8,263 nt of DNA from positions 1-8,263 of the forward strand of contig CAZMEY010000032.1 in assembly GCA_964565435.1 (NCBI GenBank), read 5' to 3'. This DNA is from JAQTTT01 sp964565435 (GTDB taxonomy: Archaea; Nanobdellota; Nanobdellia; Tiddalikarchaeales; Tiddalikarchaeaceae). Made by a program: the position numbers and the translations under genes. Below, one piece after another: positions 1-5,712 of this stretch; within the stretch, counting starts at the first letter, position 1, and each line of letters begins with the position of its first letter. Below the pieces are notes generated by a model. The model ran no database searches. It worked only from the letters and a program-made list of their open reading frames with translations, and was not told the origin of the DNA.

Positions 1-73
1 CGCTCCAAGCAAGACTCGAACTTGCGACTTCATGCTTAACAGGCATGCGCTCTACCTACTGAGCTATTGGAGC
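1..73 (-). tRNA. tRNA-Asn (anticodon GTT)
   Basis: The reverse complement folds into a complete cloverleaf. It has a 7-bp acceptor stem (GCTCCAA/TTGGAGC), TA at positions 8-9, a 4-bp D stem (GCTC/GAGC) and a D loop with GG. The 5-bp anticodon stem (CATGC/GCATG) closes the loop CTGTTAA, whose anticodon is GTT (Asn). A 5-nt variable loop (AAGTC) and a 5-bp T stem (GCAAG/CTTGC) with loop TTCGAGT follow. The discriminator base is G at window position 1, so whether CCA is encoded cannot be seen. There is no intron. It lies on the same strand as topoisomerase VI, 73 nt beyond the Top6A stop, and has its own TATA-like box. Confidence 0.96.
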
Positions 74-101
74 AATTAATATTTTATTGATTGTTTTTGT
101 T

Positions 102-109
102 TTTTAAAG
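102..109 (-). promoter_or_regulatory. TATA-like box of the tRNA-Asn gene
   Basis: On the minus strand this reads CTTTAAAA, preceded by AAA. Its centre is about 32 nt upstream of the mature tRNA 5' end, which allows a short 5' leader for RNase P to remove. The identical octamer occurs upstream of the 134-residue protein gene and of the RIO1 gene, which strengthens the call. Assignment rests on position and similarity only. Confidence 0.6.
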
Positions 110-120
110 TTTGCTGATTT

Positions 121-162
121 AAAAAAAATATTAAAAAAGGATTGGATTACTCTATCCAATCC
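121..162 (-). terminator. Hairpin plus U-tract terminator at the end of Top6A
   Basis: In the minus-strand transcript GGATTGGAT (162-154) pairs perfectly with ATCCAATCC (147-139) across the 6-nt loop AGAGTA. Six U follow directly, then AAUA and a further U8 (138-121). The 5' arm lies within the last Top6A codons, the stop codon TAA (149-147) spans the loop and the first base of the 3' arm, and the U-tract is downstream. Archaeal RNA polymerase terminates mainly on U-tracts, and a strong stem like this is more typical of bacterial intrinsic terminators. It would separate the topoisomerase transcript from the tRNA promoter 12 nt further on. Confidence 0.75.
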
Positions 163-1271
163 CTGTTTTTAATCTTTTCAGGCAAATAATTCTTGCTCAT
201 GAATTCCAATCCTTTCCCCACCAATGCATCTTGCTCTATTTTGCTGCCAAATTTCAGCAAATCCTTGAACTCTGTTTGCCATTCTTTTTTGTTCTTGAAC
301 CATTCATAGTTGGAAATTTCCGCAATTCTTTTATGGTCACCTTTGTTCATTGGAATCCAGTGCTCTTTTTTGATGTCATATTTTTCTATGTCGCTGGTTT
401 TGAAACCTAAAAATTTGGCGTCTGGAACTGCCGCGTTTTGGCTGAAATGCGCCAGGTTAATGCTTCCCTGCTTGTAAACCGAATAGATGTAATATCCCCA
501 TATATCCATGTCAGTGAAGACATATACTGGTAAATCAAGCTCCCTGTGAAGTCTTGCTAATAATCTCCTGTCCCCTCTTGCTGGCTGGCCTTTCCCAGTC
601 AATATTAAGCAATTGTTTTTTTGCCAGAATTTGTCATGATTTAGGGTGCTCCATGTCTGTCCTTTTTCCACTACCAATATGTAATCAGCTTTGCAATCAG
701 TGAAGTCAACTGTTCCTTTTTCCACAATGCTTGGTATTCCGTATCCGCTGCTTCCCTGCTTTGAGCAGTCAATCTCGTCTCCGCTGTCAAGTATTTTTAT
801 GTTGCCGCAAAGTATTCCTTTACGCTCAGCCTCAACCCCCATCTCTTCCCTTAGGCATTTAAGCAATCCTTCAATGTCTTCAACTATTGGGTCGCATTCT
901 TTTTGCAAATCAAAAGTGTTTTCTTTGGTTCCTGGTATTCCTCCTTTGGTTAAGTAAAATAGCTGCCTTAAACCAACCCTGCTGCCTGTTTCAAGCACTT
1001 GCCTTAATTTGCTTGCAACAAGCATTGTCTGCATAAAGCTCTTGGCTTGGGAAAGATTGAAATATTCCCTTCCTGTAGTGCTGTTTCCCTGCCTTAGAAG
1101 CCTTTCTTTCTCATCATAATAAACATTGCTTAAGCTTCTTATTGGAATATTCACGCTCGGGTTTTGGAAGTCTTTCAATTGGACTAATACGCGGTTTCCT
1201 ATGTTTACCAACCTGTCAGTAAGCTCTTTGCTCTTTTCAATCCTTAATTTAACTTGGTCTTGGTCTTTCAT
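147..1271 (-). CDS. top6A: DNA topoisomerase VI subunit A
   Basis: This is the catalytic subunit of type IIB topoisomerase, a homologue of Spo11. It cuts both DNA strands and stays linked to the 5' ends through tyrosine, and acts with Top6B as an A2B2 heterotetramer to relax and decatenate DNA. The 374-residue length is normal for the family. The winged-helix (5Y-CAP) domain has the active-site motif SRVGLRQLFYLTK, with Y106 as the likely nucleophile. The Toprim domain shows E202 (VVEKG) and the acidic pair D254/D256 (FTDMD), the expected Mg2+ ligands. Its ATG overlaps the Top6B stop by 4 nt (ATGA), so the two subunits are probably translationally coupled. A terminator hairpin straddles its stop codon. 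All key residues seem intact. Confidence 0.97.
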   Translation of the reverse strand: MKDQDQVKLRIEKSKELTDRLVNIGNRVLVQLKDFQNPSVNIPIRSLSNVYYDEKERLLRQGNSTTGREYFNLSQAKSFMQTMLVASKLRQVLETGSRVGLRQLFYLTKGGIPGTKENTFDLQKECDPIVEDIEGLLKCLREEMGVEAERKGILCGNIKILDSGDEIDCSKQGSSGYGIPSIVEKGTVDFTDCKADYILVVEKGQTWSTLNHDKFWQKNNCLILTGKGQPARGDRRLLARLHRELDLPVYVFTDMDIWGYYIYSVYKQGSINLAHFSQNAAVPDAKFLGFKTSDIEKYDIKKEHWIPMNKGDHKRIAEISNYEWFKNKKEWQTEFKDLLKFGSKIEQDALVGKGLEFMSKNYLPEKIKNRDWIE

Positions 1272-2944
1272 TCTTCATCACTCTCTTTTTCCTCTTCAGC
1301 TTCAACTTTTTTTGCCGGAATCTTGGCTTCATCTTTAGCCAATTCTTGCCTTTTCTTCATTACATCACCGTATCTTTTTTCAAGCACTTCATCAACTATT
1401 TTTTTGACTTCCTTTTCATCCTTTCTTGTAAGCTCTGCCAAGGATGTTGACAATACTTCGCTGTATTTTATGAAAGTGTTGATTCTTTGGGCATCCCTTT
1501 TTATTTTCATCTTTCTTTTTATGAATACACCTAGTTGCCTTGCGCATTCCTGCAAAGCCAATTTAATCTCTTTTATTATTACAGGATAATTGGCTACTGC
1601 TGCCTTGCTTTCGCTTGTGAATGGAACCCACACGCTGCATATGTGCACAAAGATTATTATAGGCGCTGTCGGAACTTGGCTTCCTGAAGCCTTTGGTATT
1701 CCATACCTTTTCCAGTCCATCTCGCTTGAGGCAATAGTTATTGCGCATGCACCGCTTTCATAAAGCAATGGAACCTTGTTGGCAACTCTTAGCACTTGTG
1801 CGCTGCCTTCAGGTATGTCTCCTCCATAAGCCAGAGCTGCTTCAACCTGGAAAGGGTATCCTCTGTAAACATTAGGCGGCCTTGTTGTTGCTGCAATATA
1901 TTCGGGATGATACTCAACTTTAAGGCTTTTTTCTATTGCTCCCCTTCCAACAGGACTTAGGCAATCAGTAGGAGGTCTCTGAAGATCAGCTTTTTGCAAT
2001 TGCTTAATCAATTCAACTGCTTCATCAGTCTTTATTGTGTCAGGCCTTCTTTTAGGGTCAATCTTTGCTTTTTCAAGTATTTGCTTTGCATTAAGCGCGC
2101 CCACTTTGCTTAATTCTTCTGTCAAGAATGACTGCATTGAATTTTTTTTGGTATCTTCAATCATTCTTGTAAGAACTCCCAATTCTAATCCCCAAGGGTG
2201 GGGCTTTATTTCTTGGGTTTCTGCAGGCAATGATTCTGTAGCCCTTTTGAATGTTGTTACTTTGCCCGCAGGATCAATAAAAGTGATTTTTGCGTGAGGA
2301 TTGCTAATGCTTGTTCTTCTTAAATATTCAAATATGCTTTTATCCCCGCTTCCCCTGTAAAGCCCTTCAAGGGTTATCTCAACCCTTGTGCCAGTATCTT
2401 TTGAAAATCTTACATAATCTTCATTTTTCAACACTTTTGCATCATTATTTTTGATATCAATGAATAATTCAACAAGCTGCGCAGGCTTGTCTTTTGATGT
2501 TCTGCTAATGATTCTTGCGGGCTTTCCAGTTGTGATTTGCCCATACATTACTGCCGCGCTTATTCCAATCCCTTGCTGTCCCCTTCCTTGCTTTAATCTT
2601 CCGAACTTGCTTCCGTAAAGCAATTTGGCAAAAACTTTTGGCATTATTTCAGATGCGAGCCCAGGGCCATTGTCTTCAACAATTATTTTATACACTTCCC
2701 CTTGTATCAAGTCAACCCTTACAAGTATATCAGGCAATTCAAAGTCTTTTTTTCTTTTTTTAAGCTCTACAGCGTTTTCCTCGCAAGCGTCCAATGAGTT
2801 ATCAACCGCTTCCTTAACGCAGGTAAGCATTGCCTTTATTTTGCTGTCAAAGCCCAGCAAGTGCCTGTTCTTTTCAAAGAACTCCGCTATGCTGATGCTT
2901 TTGTGCTTGTTAGCCAAATCATCGGCCACTAATCTTTCCGCCAT
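1268..2944 (-). CDS. top6B: DNA topoisomerase VI subunit B
   Basis: This is the GHKL ATPase subunit of topoisomerase VI; ATP-driven dimerisation gates DNA passage through the A subunits. Counting from the ATG at 2944 (558 residues), the Bergerat fold shows VKEAVDNSLDAC (E45, N49), DNGPGL (91-96) and a glycine-rich lid GRGQQGIG (120-127). A helix-two-turn-helix region follows around 260-330. The transducer domain carries the likely switch lysine K447 (TSESKAAVA). The C-terminus is lysine-rich and then acidic. An upstream GTG at 2965 is in frame and would add seven residues with a 17-nt overlap of the KH gene. I prefer the ATG because it begins 4 nt after the KH stop and the family's conserved part starts later. 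The purine-rich GGTGGAGG (2966-2959) lies 14 nt upstream of this ATG, a rather long spacing, so the start is not certain. Confidence 0.96.
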   Translation of the reverse strand: MAERLVADDLANKHKSISIAEFFEKNRHLLGFDSKIKAMLTCVKEAVDNSLDACEENAVELKKRKKDFELPDILVRVDLIQGEVYKIIVEDNGPGLASEIMPKVFAKLLYGSKFGRLKQGRGQQGIGISAAVMYGQITTGKPARIISRTSKDKPAQLVELFIDIKNNDAKVLKNEDYVRFSKDTGTRVEITLEGLYRGSGDKSIFEYLRRTSISNPHAKITFIDPAGKVTTFKRATESLPAETQEIKPHPWGLELGVLTRMIEDTKKNSMQSFLTEELSKVGALNAKQILEKAKIDPKRRPDTIKTDEAVELIKQLQKADLQRPPTDCLSPVGRGAIEKSLKVEYHPEYIAATTRPPNVYRGYPFQVEAALAYGGDIPEGSAQVLRVANKVPLLYESGACAITIASSEMDWKRYGIPKASGSQVPTAPIIIFVHICSVWVPFTSESKAAVANYPVIIKEIKLALQECARQLGVFIKRKMKIKRDAQRINTFIKYSEVLSTSLAELTRKDEKEVKKIVDEVLEKRYGDVMKKRQELAKDEAKIPAKKVEAEEEKESDEE

Positions 2945-2948
2945 TTTT

Positions 2949-3482
2949 TCAAAACATTCCTCCACCAGATTTTTTTCTTAACTCCTTGTCAATGTAGTTG
3001 AAAACTGTTGGGTGCCTTGCCCCTTTAAGAAGCATGTCAATAGCGCTAGCCGCCAAATCAGCCATTACCATCTCCCCTATTATTCCAACTGTTTTACCAT
3101 AAATGACTATGTATACATTCAGTTTTTTCTCAATCATATCCCTGCTTGAGCCTTCCTTTCCTATAACCCTACCCCTTAACCTGTCAAAGTCTTTTTGCGT
3201 CTTGGCATAATCATTAATCTCTATCAATTCAAAATCATAGGCATCATTTTTGAGCAGCAAAGCAATCTCCGGATTAAAACCCCTGCCAATTGCCTTAATG
3301 ACCTTTTCGCAAATATATAGCTCCAAAGAATCCTTTCCTGTCATTAATACCAAGCCTTCGCTGTCAATTGACAATTTTGCCTTGAATGCTTTTTCAATGC
3401 TCTTCTTTGTTGAACCGTCCTTTCCAATAAGGACTGCAACCCTTTCTTTAGGTATCCTTAAATCCTTTGAATGATCATCCAT
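2949..3482 (-). CDS. Archaeal twin KH-domain RNA-binding protein (Dim2/Pno1-like)
   Basis: A 177-residue protein with two KH domains. The first (about 8-65) has the GxxG loop G20-K-D-G23 in VAVLIGKDGSTKKSIE. The second (about 95-155) has G108-K-E-G111 in RGRVIGKEGSSRDMIE. The C-terminal GARHPTVFNYID resembles the conserved tail of the universal archaeal KH protein family related to eukaryotic Dim2/Pno1. In eukaryotes that protein binds the 3' end of small-subunit rRNA during late maturation, and an archaeal role in rRNA processing is inferred. The neighbouring RIO1 kinase fits, since Rio1 and Pno1 act on the same pre-40S particle. The start is the ATG at 3482; a TTG two codons earlier is less likely. 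It probably heads a transcript with Top6B and Top6A. Confidence 0.92.
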   Translation of the reverse strand: MDDHSKDLRIPKERVAVLIGKDGSTKKSIEKAFKAKLSIDSEGLVLMTGKDSLELYICEKVIKAIGRGFNPEIALLLKNDAYDFELIEINDYAKTQKDFDRLRGRVIGKEGSSRDMIEKKLNVYIVIYGKTVGIIGEMVMADLAASAIDMLLKGARHPTVFNYIDKELRKKSGGGMF

Positions 3483-3509
3483 TTTCAAAAATCAATTAAT
3501 TTTAGAGCA

Positions 3510-3517
3510 TTTAAAAG
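3510..3517 (-). promoter_or_regulatory. TATA-like box of the KH-Top6B-Top6A operon
   Basis: The minus-strand sequence CTTTTAAA, preceded by AAA, is centred about 31 nt upstream of the KH ATG and starts 2 nt after the RIO1 stop codon. The expected transcription start would leave a leader of only a few nucleotides. It differs by one base from the CTTTAAAA boxes of three other genes in the window. No experimental support is available. Confidence 0.55.
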
Positions 3518-3519
3518 TT

Positions 3520-4200
3520 TTATTGCAAAAACTCCTCAAAAGAAATGGTTTTGCACTTCCTCAAAAAAAACTTGTTAATGTTGCCAAAATCCTTTTTTAG
3601 AAAAAATTGGGCATTTGGGTGCTCTTTTAAGACGCTTTGGCCCATATCAATGAATACTGGCTTGCCTTTATAATCCAATATGTTAAACTCTGACAAGTCT
3701 GCATGTATTAATCCTATTTTAAGCAATTTTTTCATGCCAATTATTATTTCATTGTAATATCTTTGCCAGTCATTTATTTGCGCATCCTTTAATAGCTTTG
3801 AAGCAGCGCCTTCCTCCCCTATGAACTCCATTACCAAAACATTTTGGTTGCAGGCAAGTGGTTTTGGAACCCTTATTCCAGCCTCAAACGCTTTTGACAG
3901 ATTCCTGAACTCTTTTTTTGCCCATAAATAAACAATTTCGTGCTTTTTCTTTCCAACCCTTGAAAACCTTGGATCGCCCAGGATGTAAGGGCTCATTTTG
4001 TCAAAGCTTGAAGTGTATATCCTGAAAATCTTGACAGCCACAAAGCCTTTTTTGGAACTTGCAAGGAATACATTGGCTTCCTTCCCAGTGCTAATGCAAT
4101 CCATAAGCTCTTCATAGTATTCTTTTCTTAATTTCTCAAGCGCCTTAAGAGTCCTGTTGTCAAACACTTCATTATAAACCTTGTAAATCTCCTTAGTCAT
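3520..4200 (-). CDS. rio1: RIO1-type serine/threonine protein kinase/ATPase
   Basis: An atypical kinase that in eukaryotes acts as an ATPase in late small-subunit maturation; archaeal Rio1 is thought to act likewise. The 226 residues show the RIO1 nucleotide loop STGKEAN (37-43), the ATP-anchoring lysine K57 (AVKIF) and a flexible-loop region around 64-86. The hinge is MEFIG (124-128), the catalytic loop HADLSEFN has D168 and N173, and the metal-binding loop is IDMGQSV (D185). STGKEAN and the catalytic loop point to RIO1 rather than RIO2. It is slightly shorter at the C-terminus than the roughly 250 residues common in archaeal RIO1. A TATA-like box 28 nt upstream of the ATG and the lack of a Shine-Dalgarno suggest a leaderless mRNA. 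It lies between the unrecognised 134-residue gene and the KH gene. Confidence 0.95.
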   Translation of the reverse strand: MTKEIYKVYNEVFDNRTLKALEKLRKEYYEELMDCISTGKEANVFLASSKKGFVAVKIFRIYTSSFDKMSPYILGDPRFSRVGKKKHEIVYLWAKKEFRNLSKAFEAGIRVPKPLACNQNVLVMEFIGEEGAASKLLKDAQINDWQRYYNEIIIGMKKLLKIGLIHADLSEFNILDYKGKPVFIDMGQSVLKEHPNAQFFLKKDFGNINKFFLRKCKTISFEEFLQ

Positions 4201-4224
4201 ATTGAATAATTAATGTCTTTTTGG

Positions 4225-4232
4225 TTTTAAAG
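4225..4232 (-). promoter_or_regulatory. TATA-like box of the RIO1 gene
   Basis: The minus-strand sequence CTTTAAAA starts 2 nt after the stop codon (TAG, 4237-4235) of the upstream 134-residue gene. Its centre is 28.5 nt before the A of the RIO1 ATG, the same distance as in the next gene upstream. At usual archaeal spacing, transcription would begin within about 3 nt of the start codon. Confidence 0.6.
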
Positions 4233-4234
4233 AA

Positions 4235-4639
4235 CTATTGGCTTGACAAATATTCCTTGAACTCTTCAAATTGGCGGAAAGGAGTAGAAAGAATGTATAT
4301 TGAATCAGAGACTATCTCCTCAAATTTTTTAATATGGCTGTCCATTTGCTCTTTTAGAAGGCTTTGCTCCTTTAAGCTTTTATTGTTTGATAAATAAACC
4401 TCTTTGAATGACAACTCGCAGCATCTTTCTTTATTAACATAATTTTTGTTTTTATTGAAAATGTATCCATTTTCAAGATTTATTTGCCTAAAGCCGCATC
4501 CGCTTAAAGAGCTTATTATGGCTTCAAGGCTTTGGGCTTCACACTGCACTATCTCTGCAGGCTTTATGCCATTGCATTTAGAATATATAAAATAAGGGCT
4601 TTCATTCCTTTCAATTATAAGCATTTTAAGCTCTGCCAT
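4235..4639 (-). CDS. Unrecognised 134-residue protein between aIF-1A and RIO1
   Basis: I do not recognise the family. The protein starts at an ATG (MAELKMLIIERN) and has no signal peptide or membrane segment. Five cysteines (C22, C33, C48, C73, C74) are present but form no CxxC pair. The N-terminal 85 residues look like mixed strand and helix. The C-terminal part (about 88-134) is charged and probably helical (SLKEQSLLKEQMDSHIKKFE, then FRQFEEFKEYLSS). A TATA-like box 28.5 nt upstream of the ATG and tight packing with RIO1 support a real, probably leaderless gene. Its position inside a translation and ribosome-maturation cluster hints at a related role, but nothing in the sequence proves this. 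GC content is uneven: about 28% in 4381-4440 and 47% in 4501-4560 by hand count. Confidence 0.8.
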   Translation of the reverse strand: MAELKMLIIERNESPYFIYSKCNGIKPAEIVQCEAQSLEAIISSLSGCGFRQINLENGYIFNKNKNYVNKERCCELSFKEVYLSNNKSLKEQSLLKEQMDSHIKKFEEIVSDSIYILSTPFRQFEEFKEYLSSQ

Positions 4640-4663
4640 AGCAAGCTAATTAATTTATTCTTA

Positions 4664-4671
4664 TTTTAAAG
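4664..4671 (-). promoter_or_regulatory. TATA-like box of the 134-residue protein gene
   Basis: The minus-strand sequence CTTTAAAA, preceded by AAA, is centred 28.5 nt upstream of the ATG at 4639 and 10 nt after the aIF-1A stop codon. Octamer and spacing are the same as for RIO1. There is no Shine-Dalgarno between box and start, consistent with leaderless transcription. Confidence 0.6.
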
Positions 4672-4681
4672 TTTTCCAATT

Positions 4682-4798
4682 TTAGAATTCTTCCAAATCT
4701 TTCAATAACCCTTTTTTTCTAAGCCATTCAACCTGGCCTTTCCTGTAAGTGTATACAATATCCCCTTTTTCAGGATCATATTCCCAAGGCTCAATTAT
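4682..4798 (-). CDS. Translation initiation factor aIF-1A, C-terminal fragment (5' part in gap)
   Basis: Thirty-eight residues are visible between the scaffold gap and the stop codon. They begin IIEPWEYDPEKGDIVYTYR and continue GQVEWLRKKGLL. This matches the end of the OB fold and the following helix of archaeal aIF-1A (eIF1A homologue), where a (V/I)EPWE motif, GDI(V/I), YR and QVxWLRxKG are typical. aIF-1A occupies the A site of the small subunit and assists start-codon selection. The family is usually about 95-115 residues, so some 55-70 N-terminal residues are missing. The position next to RIO1 and KH fits archaeal gene order as I recall it. The missing start may be the ATG at 4915 beyond the gap. 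Confidence 0.85.
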   Translation of the reverse strand: MIEPWEYDPEKGDIVYTYRKGQVEWLRKKGLLKDLEEF

Positions 4799-4898
4799 NN
4801 NNNNNNNNNNNNNNNNNNNNNNNNNNNNNNNNNNNNNNNNNNNNNNNNNNNNNNNNNNNNNNNNNNNNNNNNNNNNNNNNNNNNNNNNNNNNNNNNNN
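4799..4898. other. Assembly gap of exactly 100 N
   Basis: One hundred consecutive N, a conventional placeholder for a scaffold gap of unknown size. It cuts the aIF-1A gene. If aIF-1A has normal length and starts at 4915, the real gap must be nearer 160-200 nt; if another gene starts at 4915, it must be larger still. Translation read through the N is meaningless. Confidence 0.98.
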
Positions 4899-4915
4899 GT
4901 CACTTTTGAAACCAT
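4899..4915 (-). CDS. First codons of a gene entering the gap, possibly aIF-1A
   Basis: The ATG at 4915 is followed by codons for V-S-K-V and an incomplete AC before the gap. It lies 2 nt after the stop codon of the ABC permease and 6 nt downstream of a clear GGTGG, so a start here is credible. The residues M-V-S-K-V-(T) could be a short aIF-1A N-terminus, because that family often has a VT-R-(V/I)-R-x-P-R stretch near its start. Five codons cannot prove it. The alternative is a short unknown gene lost in the gap together with the true aIF-1A start. Confidence 0.5.
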
Positions 4916-4917
4916 TA

Positions 4918-5712
4918 TTATCCACCATAGCTTGTGTGTTTTTTTATACCTTCTTTTATTGCAATTACGCCAATAAATGCAAAAATCAATCCTATAAATA
5001 AAAATAATGCTAAATATATATAATTTGACATTTTTCCAAGAAAGTATGATGCTGGATAAAATCCTGCTAAAGCCATGGGCATTATAAAGGTAAGAAATAA
5101 TTTTATCCAATCAGGAAAAATTCCAAGAGGATAATTTGAAAAATTGCCTATAGTCCAGAAAAGTTCTATAACATTTCTTGCCCTAGGATAGCTGAATACA
5201 AAGTTCATAAAAACCCCCATTATTCCGTAAAAGCAAAGACAAGAAATTAATATTAAAAATATATATGAAATAACTCCCAAAAAAGTTAATTGAGGATTAA
5301 TCATAATTAAAGAATAAATTATTAAAATCATATTTCCAAACAATTCAATCAGCCAGGAAGAATCATTTATTGATGAAATTATCATAAAACCCTGCGTATT
5401 GAAAGGTTTTAAAAGAACATTATGAAAATGTCCATATTCAATTTTCCATGAATTTTGAAAAAACATACTAATTGAAGTAAATCCTGAAATAGAAAATGCT
5501 AATCCGTTTGTTCCAATTAAAAAAATCATTTCATAAATATTCCATCCGGGAAATCCATTAGTTATATTATAAATAAAAAAAATTACAACTATCTGAGAAA
5601 ATAGCGCTAAAAATATTGATATTATTTCAAAAATAAGAGTCTGTTTGTATGAAAATATATGACTTATCTCATTAGATAAATTAGTTTTCAAAAAATCAAA
5701 ATATTTGTTCAT
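4918..5712 (-). CDS. ABC-2 type transporter permease (COG3694-like)
   Basis: A 264-residue integral membrane protein with about six hydrophobic segments (roughly 26-50, 60-83, 118-138, 143-175, 200-222, 230-252). The motif GHFHNVLLKPFN (94-105) corresponds to the coupling region of this permease family (G...LLxPxN). The stretch NYPLGIFPDWIK followed by a proline-rich MPMALAGFYPASYFLG (193-225) is typical of the second permease that accompanies COG4586 ATPases. It should form the channel with the other permease; the substrate is unknown. Its ATG overlaps the preceding permease stop by 4 nt. GC content is very low, 9 of 60 bases in 5281-5340. Family assignment is from remembered motifs. Confidence 0.88.
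   Translation of the reverse strand: MNKYFDFLKTNLSNEISHIFSYKQTLIFEIISIFLALFSQIVVIFFIYNITNGFPGWNIYEMIFLIGTNGLAFSISGFTSISMFFQNSWKIEYGHFHNVLLKPFNTQGFMIISSINDSSWLIELFGNMILIIYSLIMINPQLTFLGVISYIFLILISCLCFYGIMGVFMNFVFSYPRARNVIELFWTIGNFSNYPLGIFPDWIKLFLTFIMPMALAGFYPASYFLGKMSNYIYLALFLFIGLIFAFIGVIAIKEGIKKHTSYGG
4922..4926 (-). promoter_or_regulatory. Shine-Dalgarno GGTGG for the start at 4915
   Basis: GGTGG lies within the last codons of the permease gene, 6 nt before the ATG at 4915. It pairs with the conserved CCACC/CACCTCC-type 3' end of archaeal 16S rRNA. It contrasts with the seemingly leaderless starts of RIO1 and the 134-residue gene, and suggests that the gene entering the gap is translated from the ABC transcript. 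Confidence 0.6.

Noticed and set aside
74..146. A small RNA gene between Top6A and tRNA-Asn
   Set aside because: The 73 nt are accounted for by the terminator arm, U-tracts and the tRNA promoter box; no separate structure was visible.
691..957. Plus-strand open frames opposite the topoisomerase, KH and ABC genes (for example 691-957, 2037-2297, 2625-2981, 6658-6945)
   Set aside because: All lie opposite well-supported minus-strand genes, and their low-complexity Ser/Phe/Leu translations resemble no protein family.
1563..1748. Minus-strand 61-codon frame inside Top6B
   Set aside because: It is a shifted frame within the intact transducer domain of Top6B; there is no sign of a frameshift in the main gene.
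4682..5110. A 142-codon minus-strand frame running through the N gap from an ATG at 5110
   Set aside because: The part above 4915 is an antiframe of the permease gene, and reading through placeholder N says nothing about the true frame. Only 4682-4798 and the start at 4915 are supported.
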